Of a stretch of 9,956 bases of DNA, positions 1-6,499 are shown piece after piece. The translations under genes and the position numbers were made by a program. The notes beneath the pieces are model-generated. The model made no database searches. It was not told the DNA's origin and saw nothing but the letters and a program-made list of their open reading frames with translations. This DNA comes from Chloroflexota bacterium (GTDB lineage Bacteria > Chloroflexota > UBA11872). The stretch lies in contig JAPPFO010000088.1 in assembly GCA_028875175.1 (NCBI GenBank), forward strand, positions 958-10,913, written 5' to 3'. Within the stretch, counting starts at the first letter, position 1, and each line of letters starts with the position of its first letter.

Positions 1-468
1 TACCTGTACTACTGCGGCAATGGCGAGGACTGGACCAGTTGGCCGGGCGGGAATATTTCGGACGACTCGCACTGGCCGAACACCGGGGCGCTGCGGCTGT
101 CGCAAATGGGGCTGGCGACGCTGGGGCGGGACCGGTTTACGTGCCTGGAGACAGTGGACCGGGAGACGCCGGGGTACGCGGTGACGCGGGCGTTTACGGC
201 CGAGGAGCGGGGGGCGCGGCTCTCGCTGAACGTCAGCGACGGGCAGCCGCTGCGGAGCTGGGTGGAGGTGGAGGTGCTGCCGGCGGAGGGCGACGAGCCG
301 CTGGCGGGATTCAGCCGCGACGATTGCCGGCCGGTGAGCCGTGATGGGCTGCGGGAAGCGGTGACGTGGCGGGAGCGGCGTTGGGATGACCTAGGCCCGG
401 ATGCGGTCCGGCTGCGGATTCACTTCTGCGGGGCGGCGCGACTGCACGCGCTGAACTTCAGCGACTGA
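1..468 (+). CDS. GH32-like / beta-propeller family protein, C-terminal part (5' end outside window)
   Basis: The frame is open from the first base to the TGA at 466-468, giving 155 residues with no start in view. The fragment begins with a propeller-blade-like stretch (YLYYCGNGEDW) and continues into a beta-rich C-terminal domain. Its landmarks match those of the full-length minus-strand gene at 4639-6075: GLATLGRDRFTCLE, VTRAF, LSLNVS, a VEVEVL strand, GFSRDDC, LREAVTW (residues 117-123) and a final LRIHF...ARLHALNF strand pair. The counterpart has LDGFVSA, VTRPL, LVLNID, a VEVQD strand, GRTLADC, LRHPVTW (its residues 437-443) and LRLAL...RLFALQF. Proteins of this architecture are often annotated as GH32 N-terminal-domain or hypothetical proteins in environmental bacteria. 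A sugar-related role is inferred and the substrate is unknown. The TPP-enzyme gene starts 12 bases downstream, so the two may be co-transcribed. Confidence 0.72.
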   Translation, partial: YLYYCGNGEDWTSWPGGNISDDSHWPNTGALRLSQMGLATLGRDRFTCLETVDRETPGYAVTRAFTAEERGARLSLNVSDGQPLRSWVEVEVLPAEGDEPLAGFSRDDCRPVSRDGLREAVTWRERRWDDLGPDAVRLRIHFCGAARLHALNFSD

Positions 469-480
469 GGGCGGGGTCCG

Positions 481-2169
481 ATGACCATGATGAGCGGCGG
501 GGAGGCCCTGGTTCAGTCCCTGGTGCGGGAGGGGGTGGACGTGGTCTTCGGGATTCCGGGCATCCACATGTCCGGGATCATCGCGGCGCTGCGGGACCAT
601 CCCGACATCCGGATGATCACAACGCGGCACGAGCAGGCGGCAGCCCACATGGCCGACGGCTATGCGCGGGTGAGCGGCAAGCCGGGGGTGGTGCTGGTGG
701 TGCCGGGCACGGGGGTGTACAACGCGGCAAGCGGCCTGGCGACGGCCTACGCGCGGTCGTCGCCGGTGCTGGCGATTGCGGGACAGATCCCGCGGGGGCA
801 GATCGGCAGCGGCCTGGGCACGTATCACGAGGTGCTGGGTCAGGCGGACATCGTGGGGGCCGTGACCAAGTGGCGTCACGCCGCCAACACGCCGCAGGAG
901 ATCTCGCCGGCCGTGACGGAGGCCTTTCGCCAGATGCGGAGCGGCCGCCCCTATCCCGTGCTGATCGAGATTCCACCCGAGGCCGGGGTGGAGCGCGACG
1001 AGGTGACGTTGCAGGACCCGGCGCGGGTGCCGCGGATCGTCCCGAGCCACGAACAACTGCGTGAAGCGGCGCGGCTGATTGCGGAGTCGCGGCTGCCCGT
1101 CATCTACGCGGGCGGCGGCGTGGCTCGTTCAGACGCTGAGGCGGCGCTGGTGCGCCTGGCCGAGGCCACAAAGATTCCGGTCGTTACGTCCTGCGGCGGC
1201 AAGGGCGTCATTCCCGATCGGCACCCACTGGCGTACGGCTCGTGCTTCGCGCACCACGGCGAGTTCGACCAGATGAACCAGCTCTTCGAGGTGATGGAGG
1301 CGGCGGACCTGGTGATCGGCATCGGGACGCGCTTTTCCCTGGGCAATCCGGCGGGGGAGGCCGCCACGCTGATCAATATCAACATCGAAGAATCCGAGCT
1401 CACGCGCGTGCAGGCCAACACCCACCCGCTGCACGGCGACGCCAAAGCCACGATCGAGGCCCTGCTTCCGCTGCTCGAGGCGGCCGGCGCCGGGAACCGC
1501 CCATCACCCGTGGAGGCCGTCGTGGCCGCGCGACGGCTGATCGCCTACCGGGACATTCACCTCAAAGAGCCGCACTACCCGATCCTGGAGACCATGCAAC
1601 GCAGCGTTCCGGAGGACACCCACATCGTCTGGGACGTCACGCAGTTCGGCTACTACGCCCGAACGCATTACCAGGTGCACGAGCCGAAGACGTTTATCGA
1701 CTCCGGCTACTCGTTCAACCTCGGTTTCGGATTTCCGACGGCGCTGGGGGCCAAGGTGGCGCATCCCGATCGCCCGGTGATTTCCGTGAACGGCGACGGA
1801 GGGTTTCTGTTCAATGCCGTGGAACTGGCCACGGCCGTGCGGTACGGCATCAACGTCACCAGCATCGTCTTTCGGGACGACGCCTACGGAAACGTGGCGC
1901 GCGACCTGGAAGAGTTTTTTGACGGCGACTACGAGACCGGCCTGCATAACCCCGACTTCGTGGAGTTCACGGAGTCGTTCGGGGCGGTCGGCCTGCGGGC
2001 GGACGATCCGCAGGATCTGAAGGACCTGCTTCCGCGTGCGCTCGCGTGCAAGGCCCCGGTTGTGATCGACGTTCCAGTCGGCGATCTGCAGCTTCCGCGC
2101 GCCGAGTTCATGGCTGTCCTGCCGAAGCTGCCGTGGGTTCGTCCGCAGGAAGGGCTCATAGGTTCGTAG
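481..2169 (+). CDS. Thiamine-pyrophosphate-dependent enzyme, acetolactate synthase-like
   Basis: The 562-residue protein has the three-domain fold of the TPP decarboxylase/carboligase family: N-terminal pyrimidine-binding domain (about 5-175, with FGIPG at 23-27 and the cofactor-activating Glu51 in RHEQAAAH), a central domain (about 195-325) and a pyrophosphate-binding domain (about 385-540). The Mg/TPP motif begins at G438-D439-G440 and ends 24 residues later in R465-D466-D467-A-Y-G-N. In acetolactate synthase and pyruvate decarboxylase that second half is Asn-Asn; here the metal-ligand position is Asp466. Members of this type probably decarboxylate or ligate 2-oxo acids, but the substrate cannot be read from the sequence. 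No acetolactate synthase regulatory subunit lies nearby, so branched-chain amino acid synthesis is unlikely to be its job. A GAGGG at 467-471, overlapping the upstream stop region, supports the ATG at 481; ATGs at 487 and 490 are possible alternatives. It probably shares a transcript with the preceding GH32-like gene. Confidence 0.93.
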   Translation: MTMMSGGEALVQSLVREGVDVVFGIPGIHMSGIIAALRDHPDIRMITTRHEQAAAHMADGYARVSGKPGVVLVVPGTGVYNAASGLATAYARSSPVLAIAGQIPRGQIGSGLGTYHEVLGQADIVGAVTKWRHAANTPQEISPAVTEAFRQMRSGRPYPVLIEIPPEAGVERDEVTLQDPARVPRIVPSHEQLREAARLIAESRLPVIYAGGGVARSDAEAALVRLAEATKIPVVTSCGGKGVIPDRHPLAYGSCFAHHGEFDQMNQLFEVMEAADLVIGIGTRFSLGNPAGEAATLININIEESELTRVQANTHPLHGDAKATIEALLPLLEAAGAGNRPSPVEAVVAARRLIAYRDIHLKEPHYPILETMQRSVPEDTHIVWDVTQFGYYARTHYQVHEPKTFIDSGYSFNLGFGFPTALGAKVAHPDRPVISVNGDGGFLFNAVELATAVRYGINVTSIVFRDDAYGNVARDLEEFFDGDYETGLHNPDFVEFTESFGAVGLRADDPQDLKDLLPRALACKAPVVIDVPVGDLQLPRAEFMAVLPKLPWVRPQEGLIGS

Positions 2170-2337
2170 GCCCTCGGATAGCCGGGCTCGGCCGTGGGGC
2201 CGGTAGCATCCTCTTCGTCGCGCCGCTGCGCCGGGGACTTAGGCGAGGTCTGGGACGCTCGCTCTTCGCGCACACGACTGGATATGGCCGGCCAATGGTG
2301 AGGCGAAACGGATGAGGCCAAGGGTGCCCAACTTCTA
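2170..2337. other. Intergenic spacer with a short GC hairpin
   Basis: These 168 bases separate the TPP enzyme from the MFS gene. A small perfect hairpin, CGGCC (2189-2193), loop GTGG, GGCCG (2198-2202), lies 20 bases after the TPP-enzyme stop. It has no T tract, so it is at best a weak terminator. The octamer CTTAGGCG at 2238-2245 also occurs twice in the spacer before the selenoprotein gene. I see no convincing promoter or coding sequence. The spacer is long enough to hold a separate promoter for the transporter. Confidence 0.4.
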
Positions 2338-3966
2338 ATGGACAGCAACCCAGCGGTACAGGCAGCGCTGCCGCGGCGGCAGGTGGTGTTGACGATGGGT
2401 GGGTTGATGCTGGCGTTGTTTTTGGCCTCGCTGGATCAGACGGTGGTGAGTACGGCGATGCCGCGGATCATTGCGGATCTGGGCGGGTTCGACCGGTTTA
2501 CGTGGGTGACGACGGCGTACCTGGTGGCGTCGACGACGACAGTGCCGATCGTGGGGCGGCTGTCGGACCTGTATGGGCGGAAGGCGTTTTTCCTGGGCGG
2601 GATCGCGGTGTTCCTGGTGGGGTCGGTGCTGGCGGGGGTGAGCCAGTCGATGAACCAGCTGATCTTCTTTCGAGCGATCCAGGGCATTGGCGGCGGCAGC
2701 ATGATGGCGCTGTCGTTTACGACGGTTGGGGACTTGTTCCCGCCGGCCGAGCGCGGGAAGTACCAGGGGATTGTTGCCGCCGTGTTCGGCCTGTCGTCGG
2801 TGATTGGTCCGACGCTGGGAGGATTCATCACCGACGCGCTTTCGTGGAACTGGGTGTTTTATGTCAACGTGCCGCTGGGTCTGCCGGTGATCGCCCTGTT
2901 CATCCGGTTCTTCCCGAACACGCGGCCGGAGAAGCGAACGTTCCAGCTGGACTACGCGGGGATGGGGCTGCTGGTGCTGGTGGTTGTGCCGTTGCTGATC
3001 GGGCTGTCGCTGGCCGGGGTGCAATTCGAATGGCTGTCGCTGCAGATCGTGGGGATCCTGGTGTTCGCGGCGGTGATGACGGTGGTGTTCGTGCTGGTGG
3101 AGCGGCGGGCGGCGGATCCGATCATGCCGCTGGGGATCTACCGGAACCCTGTGGTGGGCGTCTCGCTGGTGGCCGTGTTCATTACGGGATTCGCGATGTT
3201 TGGGTCGATTATCTTCATCCCGCTGTTTTTCCAGGGTGTGCTGGGGGCCTCCGCCACGAGCAGCGGATCGTTCATGACACCAATGATGATGAGCATGGTG
3301 GTGGCCGCGGCGCTGTCGGGGCAGGCGCTGTCGCGGCTGGGCGGGCACTACCGGCTGCAGGGGCTGATCGGGGTCGGAATCATGACCGCGGGCGTGGCGC
3401 TGACCTCGCGGATGACGGCCGACACGTCGTTTGGCCAGGCGGTCGTCAGCATCGTCGTGGTGGGCCTGGGACTGGGGATTACGTTCCCCAGCTACACGAT
3501 TGCCGTGCAGAACGCGGCACCCATGGGCCAGCTAGGAGCCGTCACCTCGGCGACGCAGTTCTACCGGTCGATCGGGGGCGCGCTGGGGTTGGCGGTGCTG
3601 GGGTCGTTTATGGCGAACCGGTTTGCGGCGGGGTTGCGGGAATCGCTGCCGCCGGAGATCCGGCAGGCGGTGCCGGCAGAGCAGCTGGCGCGGATGGAGG
3701 AGAACCCGCAGGCGCTGGTGAATCCGCAGGCCCTGGACGCGCTGCGGGCGGGTTTCGCGGAACCCGGGCCGCAGGGGGCGGCGATCCTGGATCAGCTGCT
3801 GGCGGCGCTGCGGGAGACGCTGGCGACGGCCATCGGCTCGGTGTTTGTGGTGGTGGCCGGCGCGCTGGTGATTGCCTTTGTCGTGACGATTTTTCTGCGC
3901 GAGGTGCCGTTGAGGGGGCGGGGACCGAGTTCAGGCGCGTCTCCTGACAAGCCGGCGGAATCCTGA
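2338..3966 (+). CDS. MFS transporter, DHA2 (EmrB/QacA) family, 14 TM
   Basis: A 542-residue, strongly hydrophobic protein of the drug:H+ antiporter-2 family, located in the cytoplasmic membrane and predicted to export small amphipathic compounds in exchange for protons. Family motifs are clear: motif D1 (LDQTVVSTAMPRI, residues 32-44) in the first membrane segment, motif A (GRLSDLYGRK, 73-82) in the loop after the second, and the antiporter motif C (GLSSVIGPTLGGF, 151-163) in the fifth. The sequence fits 14 membrane segments, with a long hydrophilic loop (about 430-480, rich in Glu, Pro and Ala) before the last one; length is normal for DHA2. The ATG at 2338 has only a weak purine run (AAGGG) upstream. 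An alternative ATG at 2395 falls within the first membrane segment, so 2338 is preferred. The substrate cannot be deduced, and no TetR or MarR regulator lies next to it. Confidence 0.93.
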   Translation: MDSNPAVQAALPRRQVVLTMGGLMLALFLASLDQTVVSTAMPRIIADLGGFDRFTWVTTAYLVASTTTVPIVGRLSDLYGRKAFFLGGIAVFLVGSVLAGVSQSMNQLIFFRAIQGIGGGSMMALSFTTVGDLFPPAERGKYQGIVAAVFGLSSVIGPTLGGFITDALSWNWVFYVNVPLGLPVIALFIRFFPNTRPEKRTFQLDYAGMGLLVLVVVPLLIGLSLAGVQFEWLSLQIVGILVFAAVMTVVFVLVERRAADPIMPLGIYRNPVVGVSLVAVFITGFAMFGSIIFIPLFFQGVLGASATSSGSFMTPMMMSMVVAAALSGQALSRLGGHYRLQGLIGVGIMTAGVALTSRMTADTSFGQAVVSIVVVGLGLGITFPSYTIAVQNAAPMGQLGAVTSATQFYRSIGGALGLAVLGSFMANRFAAGLRESLPPEIRQAVPAEQLARMEENPQALVNPQALDALRAGFAEPGPQGAAILDQLLAALRETLATAIGSVFVVVAGALVIAFVVTIFLREVPLRGRGPSSGASPDKPAES

Positions 3967-4018
3967 CACTCGCTCGTGAGGCGGAAGGCGTGACCCGGAG
4001 ACGTCGTACAGAAAAGCA

Positions 4019-4438
4019 ATGAGTTTGCGCAGGAGTTGTTGGATTGTTGTGGTGCTGGCCGCCAGCCTCTTGCCGCTGGCGGTCAGTGGGTGTGGCGAGA
4101 CCCCACCTCCTCGTCCGCCACCGCCGCCGACACCAACGCTGGAAGAGCGACGTGTCCAGACTCCGACGGACTTCGGCTACAACACTCGGGTGGTCGATGG
4201 CGACATCCACGTGTGGCACGCGCCGCATTGCCGGCCGGTTCCTCCCGCCGAGTTTGTCGCCTCCGTGATTCTGACGGACCTGGATTCCGGGTCGCACTTG
4301 TATTTGAACCGGGACGGTTCCGTCAGGACATCGCCCCCGCCCGACTACCGCAGCGACGAGGGCCGAGAACGGTTTGCCGAGGTGCTGGCGGACCGTTCCT
4401 TGATGGAAGTCGTCCTGACCCGGTTTGAATGCCCATAG
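4019..4438 (+). CDS. Small putative lipoprotein, function unknown
   Basis: The 139-residue product begins with a classic lipoprotein signal: basic MSLRR, a hydrophobic core at about 8-22, and a lipobox V-S-G-C with Cys25 as the predicted lipidated residue. A proline-rich linker follows (about 29-40, mostly Pro), then a soluble domain of about 100 residues with no family I recognise. It contains HVWHAPHC, a possible short metal- or redox-active patch, and a second Cys near the C-terminus (FECP). The signal peptide is what makes this frame believable over two overlapping plus-strand frames in the same stretch. The ribosome-binding site is weak (AGAAAAG just before the ATG; GGAG at 3997-4000 is too far). 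It starts 52 bases after the transporter stop and could be co-transcribed with it. Confidence 0.7.
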   Translation: MSLRRSCWIVVVLAASLLPLAVSGCGETPPPRPPPPPTPTLEERRVQTPTDFGYNTRVVDGDIHVWHAPHCRPVPPAEFVASVILTDLDSGSHLYLNRDGSVRTSPPPDYRSDEGRERFAEVLADRSLMEVVLTRFECP

Positions 4439-4638
4439 CGCCCGAGATGACAGTGCCAAGCGAACACTCCTGTCGCAGGCCGCAGTGTCGATCCTGTGCG
4501 CCCCGCGCTGACTACGAGTAGTTCGGAGTTCGCATGGCGCGCTGAGCCTCCGGGCCGAGGGCCAAAGCATCGGAGTCCCTCAGTCGATAGGGGCAGCTTG
4601 ACGGCTCAGGGCAGCTGCACCCGAGCCGGATCAGCCAG
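4439..4638. terminator. Convergent intergenic region with a possible bidirectional stem-loop (4542-4583)
   Basis: The plus-strand lipoprotein gene and the minus-strand GH32-like gene converge on these 200 bases. CTGAG (4542-4546) pairs with CTCAG (4579-4583), and CTCCG (4548-4552) pairs with CGGAG (4571-4575), giving ten pairs with a 1/3 internal loop. The 18-base apical loop holds a further GGCC...GGCC self-complement. There is no T run on either side, so intrinsic termination is not proven. The position between converging genes is the main argument. I see no gene in the region. Confidence 0.3.
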
Positions 4639-6075
4639 CTACACGCTTGCTCTGGCGAACTGCAAAGCGAAGAGGCGGGTGCTGCGGAGGGCGAGGCGGA
4701 GGCGGATGGGGGTGTTGGGCGGGACGCCCAGGTTTGAGTCGCCTCCCCAGGTGACGGGGTGGCGGAGGTAGTTGCCGAGGATGCGGTCGCAGTCGGCGAG
4801 GGTTCGGCCTGGGATAGGGCGGCCGTGGGCGTCCTGGACCTCGACTCGGCCTTCGCCGGAGGCTGAGGCGTCGATGTTGAGGACGAGCGTGGACCCATCA
4901 ACGGTGAGCGGCCGGGTGACGAGTTCGCCGACGGTGTAGGCGAAGTTGGCGCTGACGAAGCCATCCAGGCGCTGCTCGGTCCAGCGGATGACGCCGCCGG
5001 GGTTGTTCTGGCGCTTGTGGCCGTGGGACTGGTCGTAGGCGGTGTGGTACTGGAGGACGGTGTCGCCGCGGACCAGGATGCCCTGGACGGCGTAGCACAT
5101 GCGCTGGCCGGGGCCTTCGGCGTCGATGCCGACGTAGGGCTGGCGGTCGGGGCGGTCCCAGGAGATGCCGTCGCGACTGACGGCGAGCTGGATGTCCATG
5201 AGGCCGTCGTTGCGGGGCGGGTTGACGTCGTCCATCTCGTCGGGGGTGAAGTGGTGGTACATGGACATGGTGGCGAGGTAGACATCGTCGGCCGCCGGGT
5301 ACTTGACGACGGACGGGGTGTAGATGTCCATGTCGGGCGGATCGTCGTCGTCGCAGGCGATGACGATGGGCAACTGGTCAACGATATGGCGTTCGCTCTC
5401 CTCGTTTGACAGGTCCCAGCCGTCGCGGCTGGTGAGGTCGTCGGTCTCCCAGCGCGCGACCGCGCGGCGGAGGCGGCCGTTGGGATGGTGGGAGAAGCCG
5501 CGGAAGTAGGCGACGTAGCGTTTGATGCGGTCGTCCCAGAAGGCCATGTTCTGGGTATCGCCGGCGCGCCGGATGCCGTTGCAGCCGAGCTCGTGGAAGA
5601 CGTAGCCGTCGGGCGAGGTGAAGACGCCGTAGCCGACGTCGCCTGGGTCGTCCTCGAGGCTGAGGCCGAAGGTCTTGTAGCGCTCGGCCGGAGGGGCGGT
5701 CGGGTCGATGAAGACGTTGGAGCGCTTGGGTTTGGGCGGGATGAGGTTCATGTCGCGCCGGCCGTTGAGCTCGACGAGGCCGAGGTTGGGTTTGCGCCAG
5801 TGGCGGCCGTCCTCCGATTCGGCGTAGCCGAAGTGCGCAGATTGCAGTCCTCTACGGATGATCGACGCGAGGTACCAGCAACGGCCCAGGCCATTGTCGT
5901 CGAGGACGGTGTTCTGGAAGTGGATGTGGTGTTCCCAGGCACGGTCGCGGCCGATGGCGATGCCGCCCAGGCGCGGGGGATTGACGCCCAGGGTCACGCC
6001 GGAGGTGCGGTCGGCCAGGGAGAGGTCGATGAAGAGGTGCTTGCGCGAGCCGAGGTCGGTTGTGTCGGTTTCCAT
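4639..6075 (-). CDS. GH32-like five-bladed beta-propeller family protein
   Basis: Full-length 478-residue protein starting METDTTDLG. The frame is open 25 codons further upstream, but the ATG at 6075 has a strong GGAG 8 bases before it, and the upstream extension is low-complexity. The N-terminus carries a KHLFIDLSLAD segment followed by VNPPRLGG, typical of a large environmental-bacterial family usually annotated as GH32 or beta-fructosidase-like. The middle holds repeated propeller-blade motifs: GYAESEDGRHW, VFTSPDGYVF, MAFWDDRIKRYVAYFRG, IYTPSVVKY, LAVSRDGISWDRP. The last 100 residues are a beta-sandwich-like domain shared with the partial gene at 1-468. The standard GH32 nucleophile motif (NDPNG) is not seen, so hydrolase activity is uncertain; carbohydrate or sugar-sulfate processing is an inference. 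No signal peptide is evident, which suggests a cytoplasmic protein. Confidence 0.85.
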   Translation of the reverse strand: METDTTDLGSRKHLFIDLSLADRTSGVTLGVNPPRLGGIAIGRDRAWEHHIHFQNTVLDDNGLGRCWYLASIIRRGLQSAHFGYAESEDGRHWRKPNLGLVELNGRRDMNLIPPKPKRSNVFIDPTAPPAERYKTFGLSLEDDPGDVGYGVFTSPDGYVFHELGCNGIRRAGDTQNMAFWDDRIKRYVAYFRGFSHHPNGRLRRAVARWETDDLTSRDGWDLSNEESERHIVDQLPIVIACDDDDPPDMDIYTPSVVKYPAADDVYLATMSMYHHFTPDEMDDVNPPRNDGLMDIQLAVSRDGISWDRPDRQPYVGIDAEGPGQRMCYAVQGILVRGDTVLQYHTAYDQSHGHKRQNNPGGVIRWTEQRLDGFVSANFAYTVGELVTRPLTVDGSTLVLNIDASASGEGRVEVQDAHGRPIPGRTLADCDRILGNYLRHPVTWGGDSNLGVPPNTPIRLRLALRSTRLFALQFARASV

Positions 6076-6083
6076 TTGGCTAT

Positions 6084-6087
6084 CTCC
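6084..6087 (-). promoter_or_regulatory. Shine-Dalgarno deciding the start of the GH32-like gene
   Basis: GGAG on the minus strand, 8 bases before the ATG at 6075. No comparable site precedes the in-frame ATG at 6150, so the shorter protein is preferred. Confidence 0.75.
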
Positions 6088-6160
6088 AGTCGAGTGCGGC
6101 TGATCCGGAGGAGCAGGGCCGATGGCTTGGCGGCGACCGGTCGCCTGCAACTCCGAGCTC

Positions 6161-6218
6161 GCTTAGGCGCCTCGCTCGTGGCGCGCTTAGGCGCATGCGA
6201 CAATGAGAGCGTACGCCT
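6161..6218. repeat. Direct repeat pair and imperfect inverted repeat in a divergent promoter region
   Basis: GCTTAGGCGC occurs at 6161-6170 and again at 6185-6194, a spacing of 24 bases. The second copy runs into an imperfect inverted repeat: 6189-6198 pairs with 6209-6218 over ten positions, with one C/A mismatch and one G/T wobble, around a ten-base loop. The block sits between the divergent GH32-like and selenoprotein genes, 30 bases before the selenoprotein ATG. It could be an operator or a leader hairpin. No clean -35/-10 pair was found. Confidence 0.4.
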
Positions 6219-6237
6219 TAGCCACCACCCGCACGAG

Positions 6238-6241
6238 GGAG
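6238..6241 (+). promoter_or_regulatory. Shine-Dalgarno of the selenoprotein gene
   Basis: GGAG at 6238-6241, within GAGGGAG (6235-6241), lies 6 bases before the ATG at 6248. This near-ideal site fixes the start and argues that the short frame is translated despite the TGA that follows at codon 15. Confidence 0.8.
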
Positions 6242-6247
6242 CGCACC

Positions 6248-6499
6248 ATGGGACGCGGCGCCCGAGTCTCGATCGAATACTGCAGCCAATGAAACTATCT
6301 CCCTAAAGCCGTCCGTGCGACGGAAGAGATCCTGGGAGAGCATGGCACCGACGTGGGCGAGATGACGCTGATGCCCTCGGGCGGCGGCGTGTTCGAGGTG
6401 GTCGTCGACGGCGACCTGGTGTTCTCGAAGAAGGCGCTGGGACGACATGCCGAGGACGGCGAGGTGCTGCCGCTGGTGAGCGCGGCGATCACGGGCTGA
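6248..6499 (+). CDS. Probable selenoprotein, Rdx / SelW-SelT-SelH family, with in-frame TGA read as selenocysteine
   Basis: Reading through the TGA at 6290-6292 as selenocysteine gives 83 residues ending at TGA 6497-6499. The N-terminus is a beta strand (RVSIEY, 6-11) followed directly by C12-S13-Q14-U15, the redox CxxU motif of the Rdx family (thioredoxin-like fold; the Cys homologues have CxxC). NYLPKA and a helix (EEIL) follow, as in SelW-like proteins. The second half has the family's second hallmark: L-M-P-S-G-G-G-V-F-E-V, then V-D-G-D-L-V-F-S-K-K (44-62) and GRHAEDGEV (65-73). Length is typical for bacterial Rdx proteins. The TGA falls exactly where the second redox Cys or Sec belongs, and homology continues in the same frame on both sides. 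A strong SD precedes it and a SECIS-like hairpin follows. The likely role is a thiol or selenol redox function in the cytoplasm; the partner is unknown. A conventional gene caller would miss this gene or begin it after the TGA. Confidence 0.9.
6290..6292 (+). other. TGA codon predicted to encode selenocysteine (codon 15)
   Basis: In-frame TGA at the U position of the C-S-Q-U motif. The reading frame is intact and homologous to Rdx proteins before and after it, so it looks like a recoding site rather than a gene end. Confidence 0.88.
6298..6339 (+). promoter_or_regulatory. Candidate bacterial SECIS element
   Basis: The stem-loop begins 5 bases after the TGA. The upper stem is CCGTC (6309-6313) paired with GACGG (6319-6323), five perfect pairs closing a five-base loop CGTGC (6314-6318). 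The lower stem is TCTCCC (6298-6303) paired with GGGAGA (6334-6339), six pairs, with an internal loop between. The apical loop starts 21 bases after the TGA and has a G at its second position. Known bacterial SECIS elements have an apical-loop G among the first two bases and lie within roughly 16-37 bases of the UGA, so this fits the SelB-binding consensus. It lies inside the coding sequence, as expected in bacteria. Confidence 0.75.

Noticed and set aside
2170..2337. Remnant coding sequence in the spacer (open frames on both strands)
   Set aside because: Open frames are expected by chance at this GC content; the translations carry no family motif and no start with SD.
2335..3348. 337-codon minus-strand open frame opposite the MFS gene
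   Set aside because: Its translation is dominated by His, Arg, Gln and Pro, typical of the antisense of a membrane-protein gene, and it has no family resemblance.
3608..4570. 320-codon minus-strand open frame across the transporter end and the lipoprotein
   Set aside because: Pro/Ala/Ser/Arg-rich antisense translation with no motifs, conflicting with two better-supported plus-strand genes.
6290..6292. TGA as a nonsense mutation making 6248-6499 a pseudogene
   Set aside because: The stop lies exactly at the redox U position, the frame is otherwise intact and well conserved in pattern, and SD and SECIS-like elements are present. Decay would not be expected to hit that single codon.
5485..6306. 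273-codon plus-strand open frame opposite the GH32-like gene, overlapping the selenoprotein start
   Set aside because: Ala/Val/Gly/Asp-rich shadow translation, in a different frame from the selenoprotein; the minus strand carries the recognisable family.
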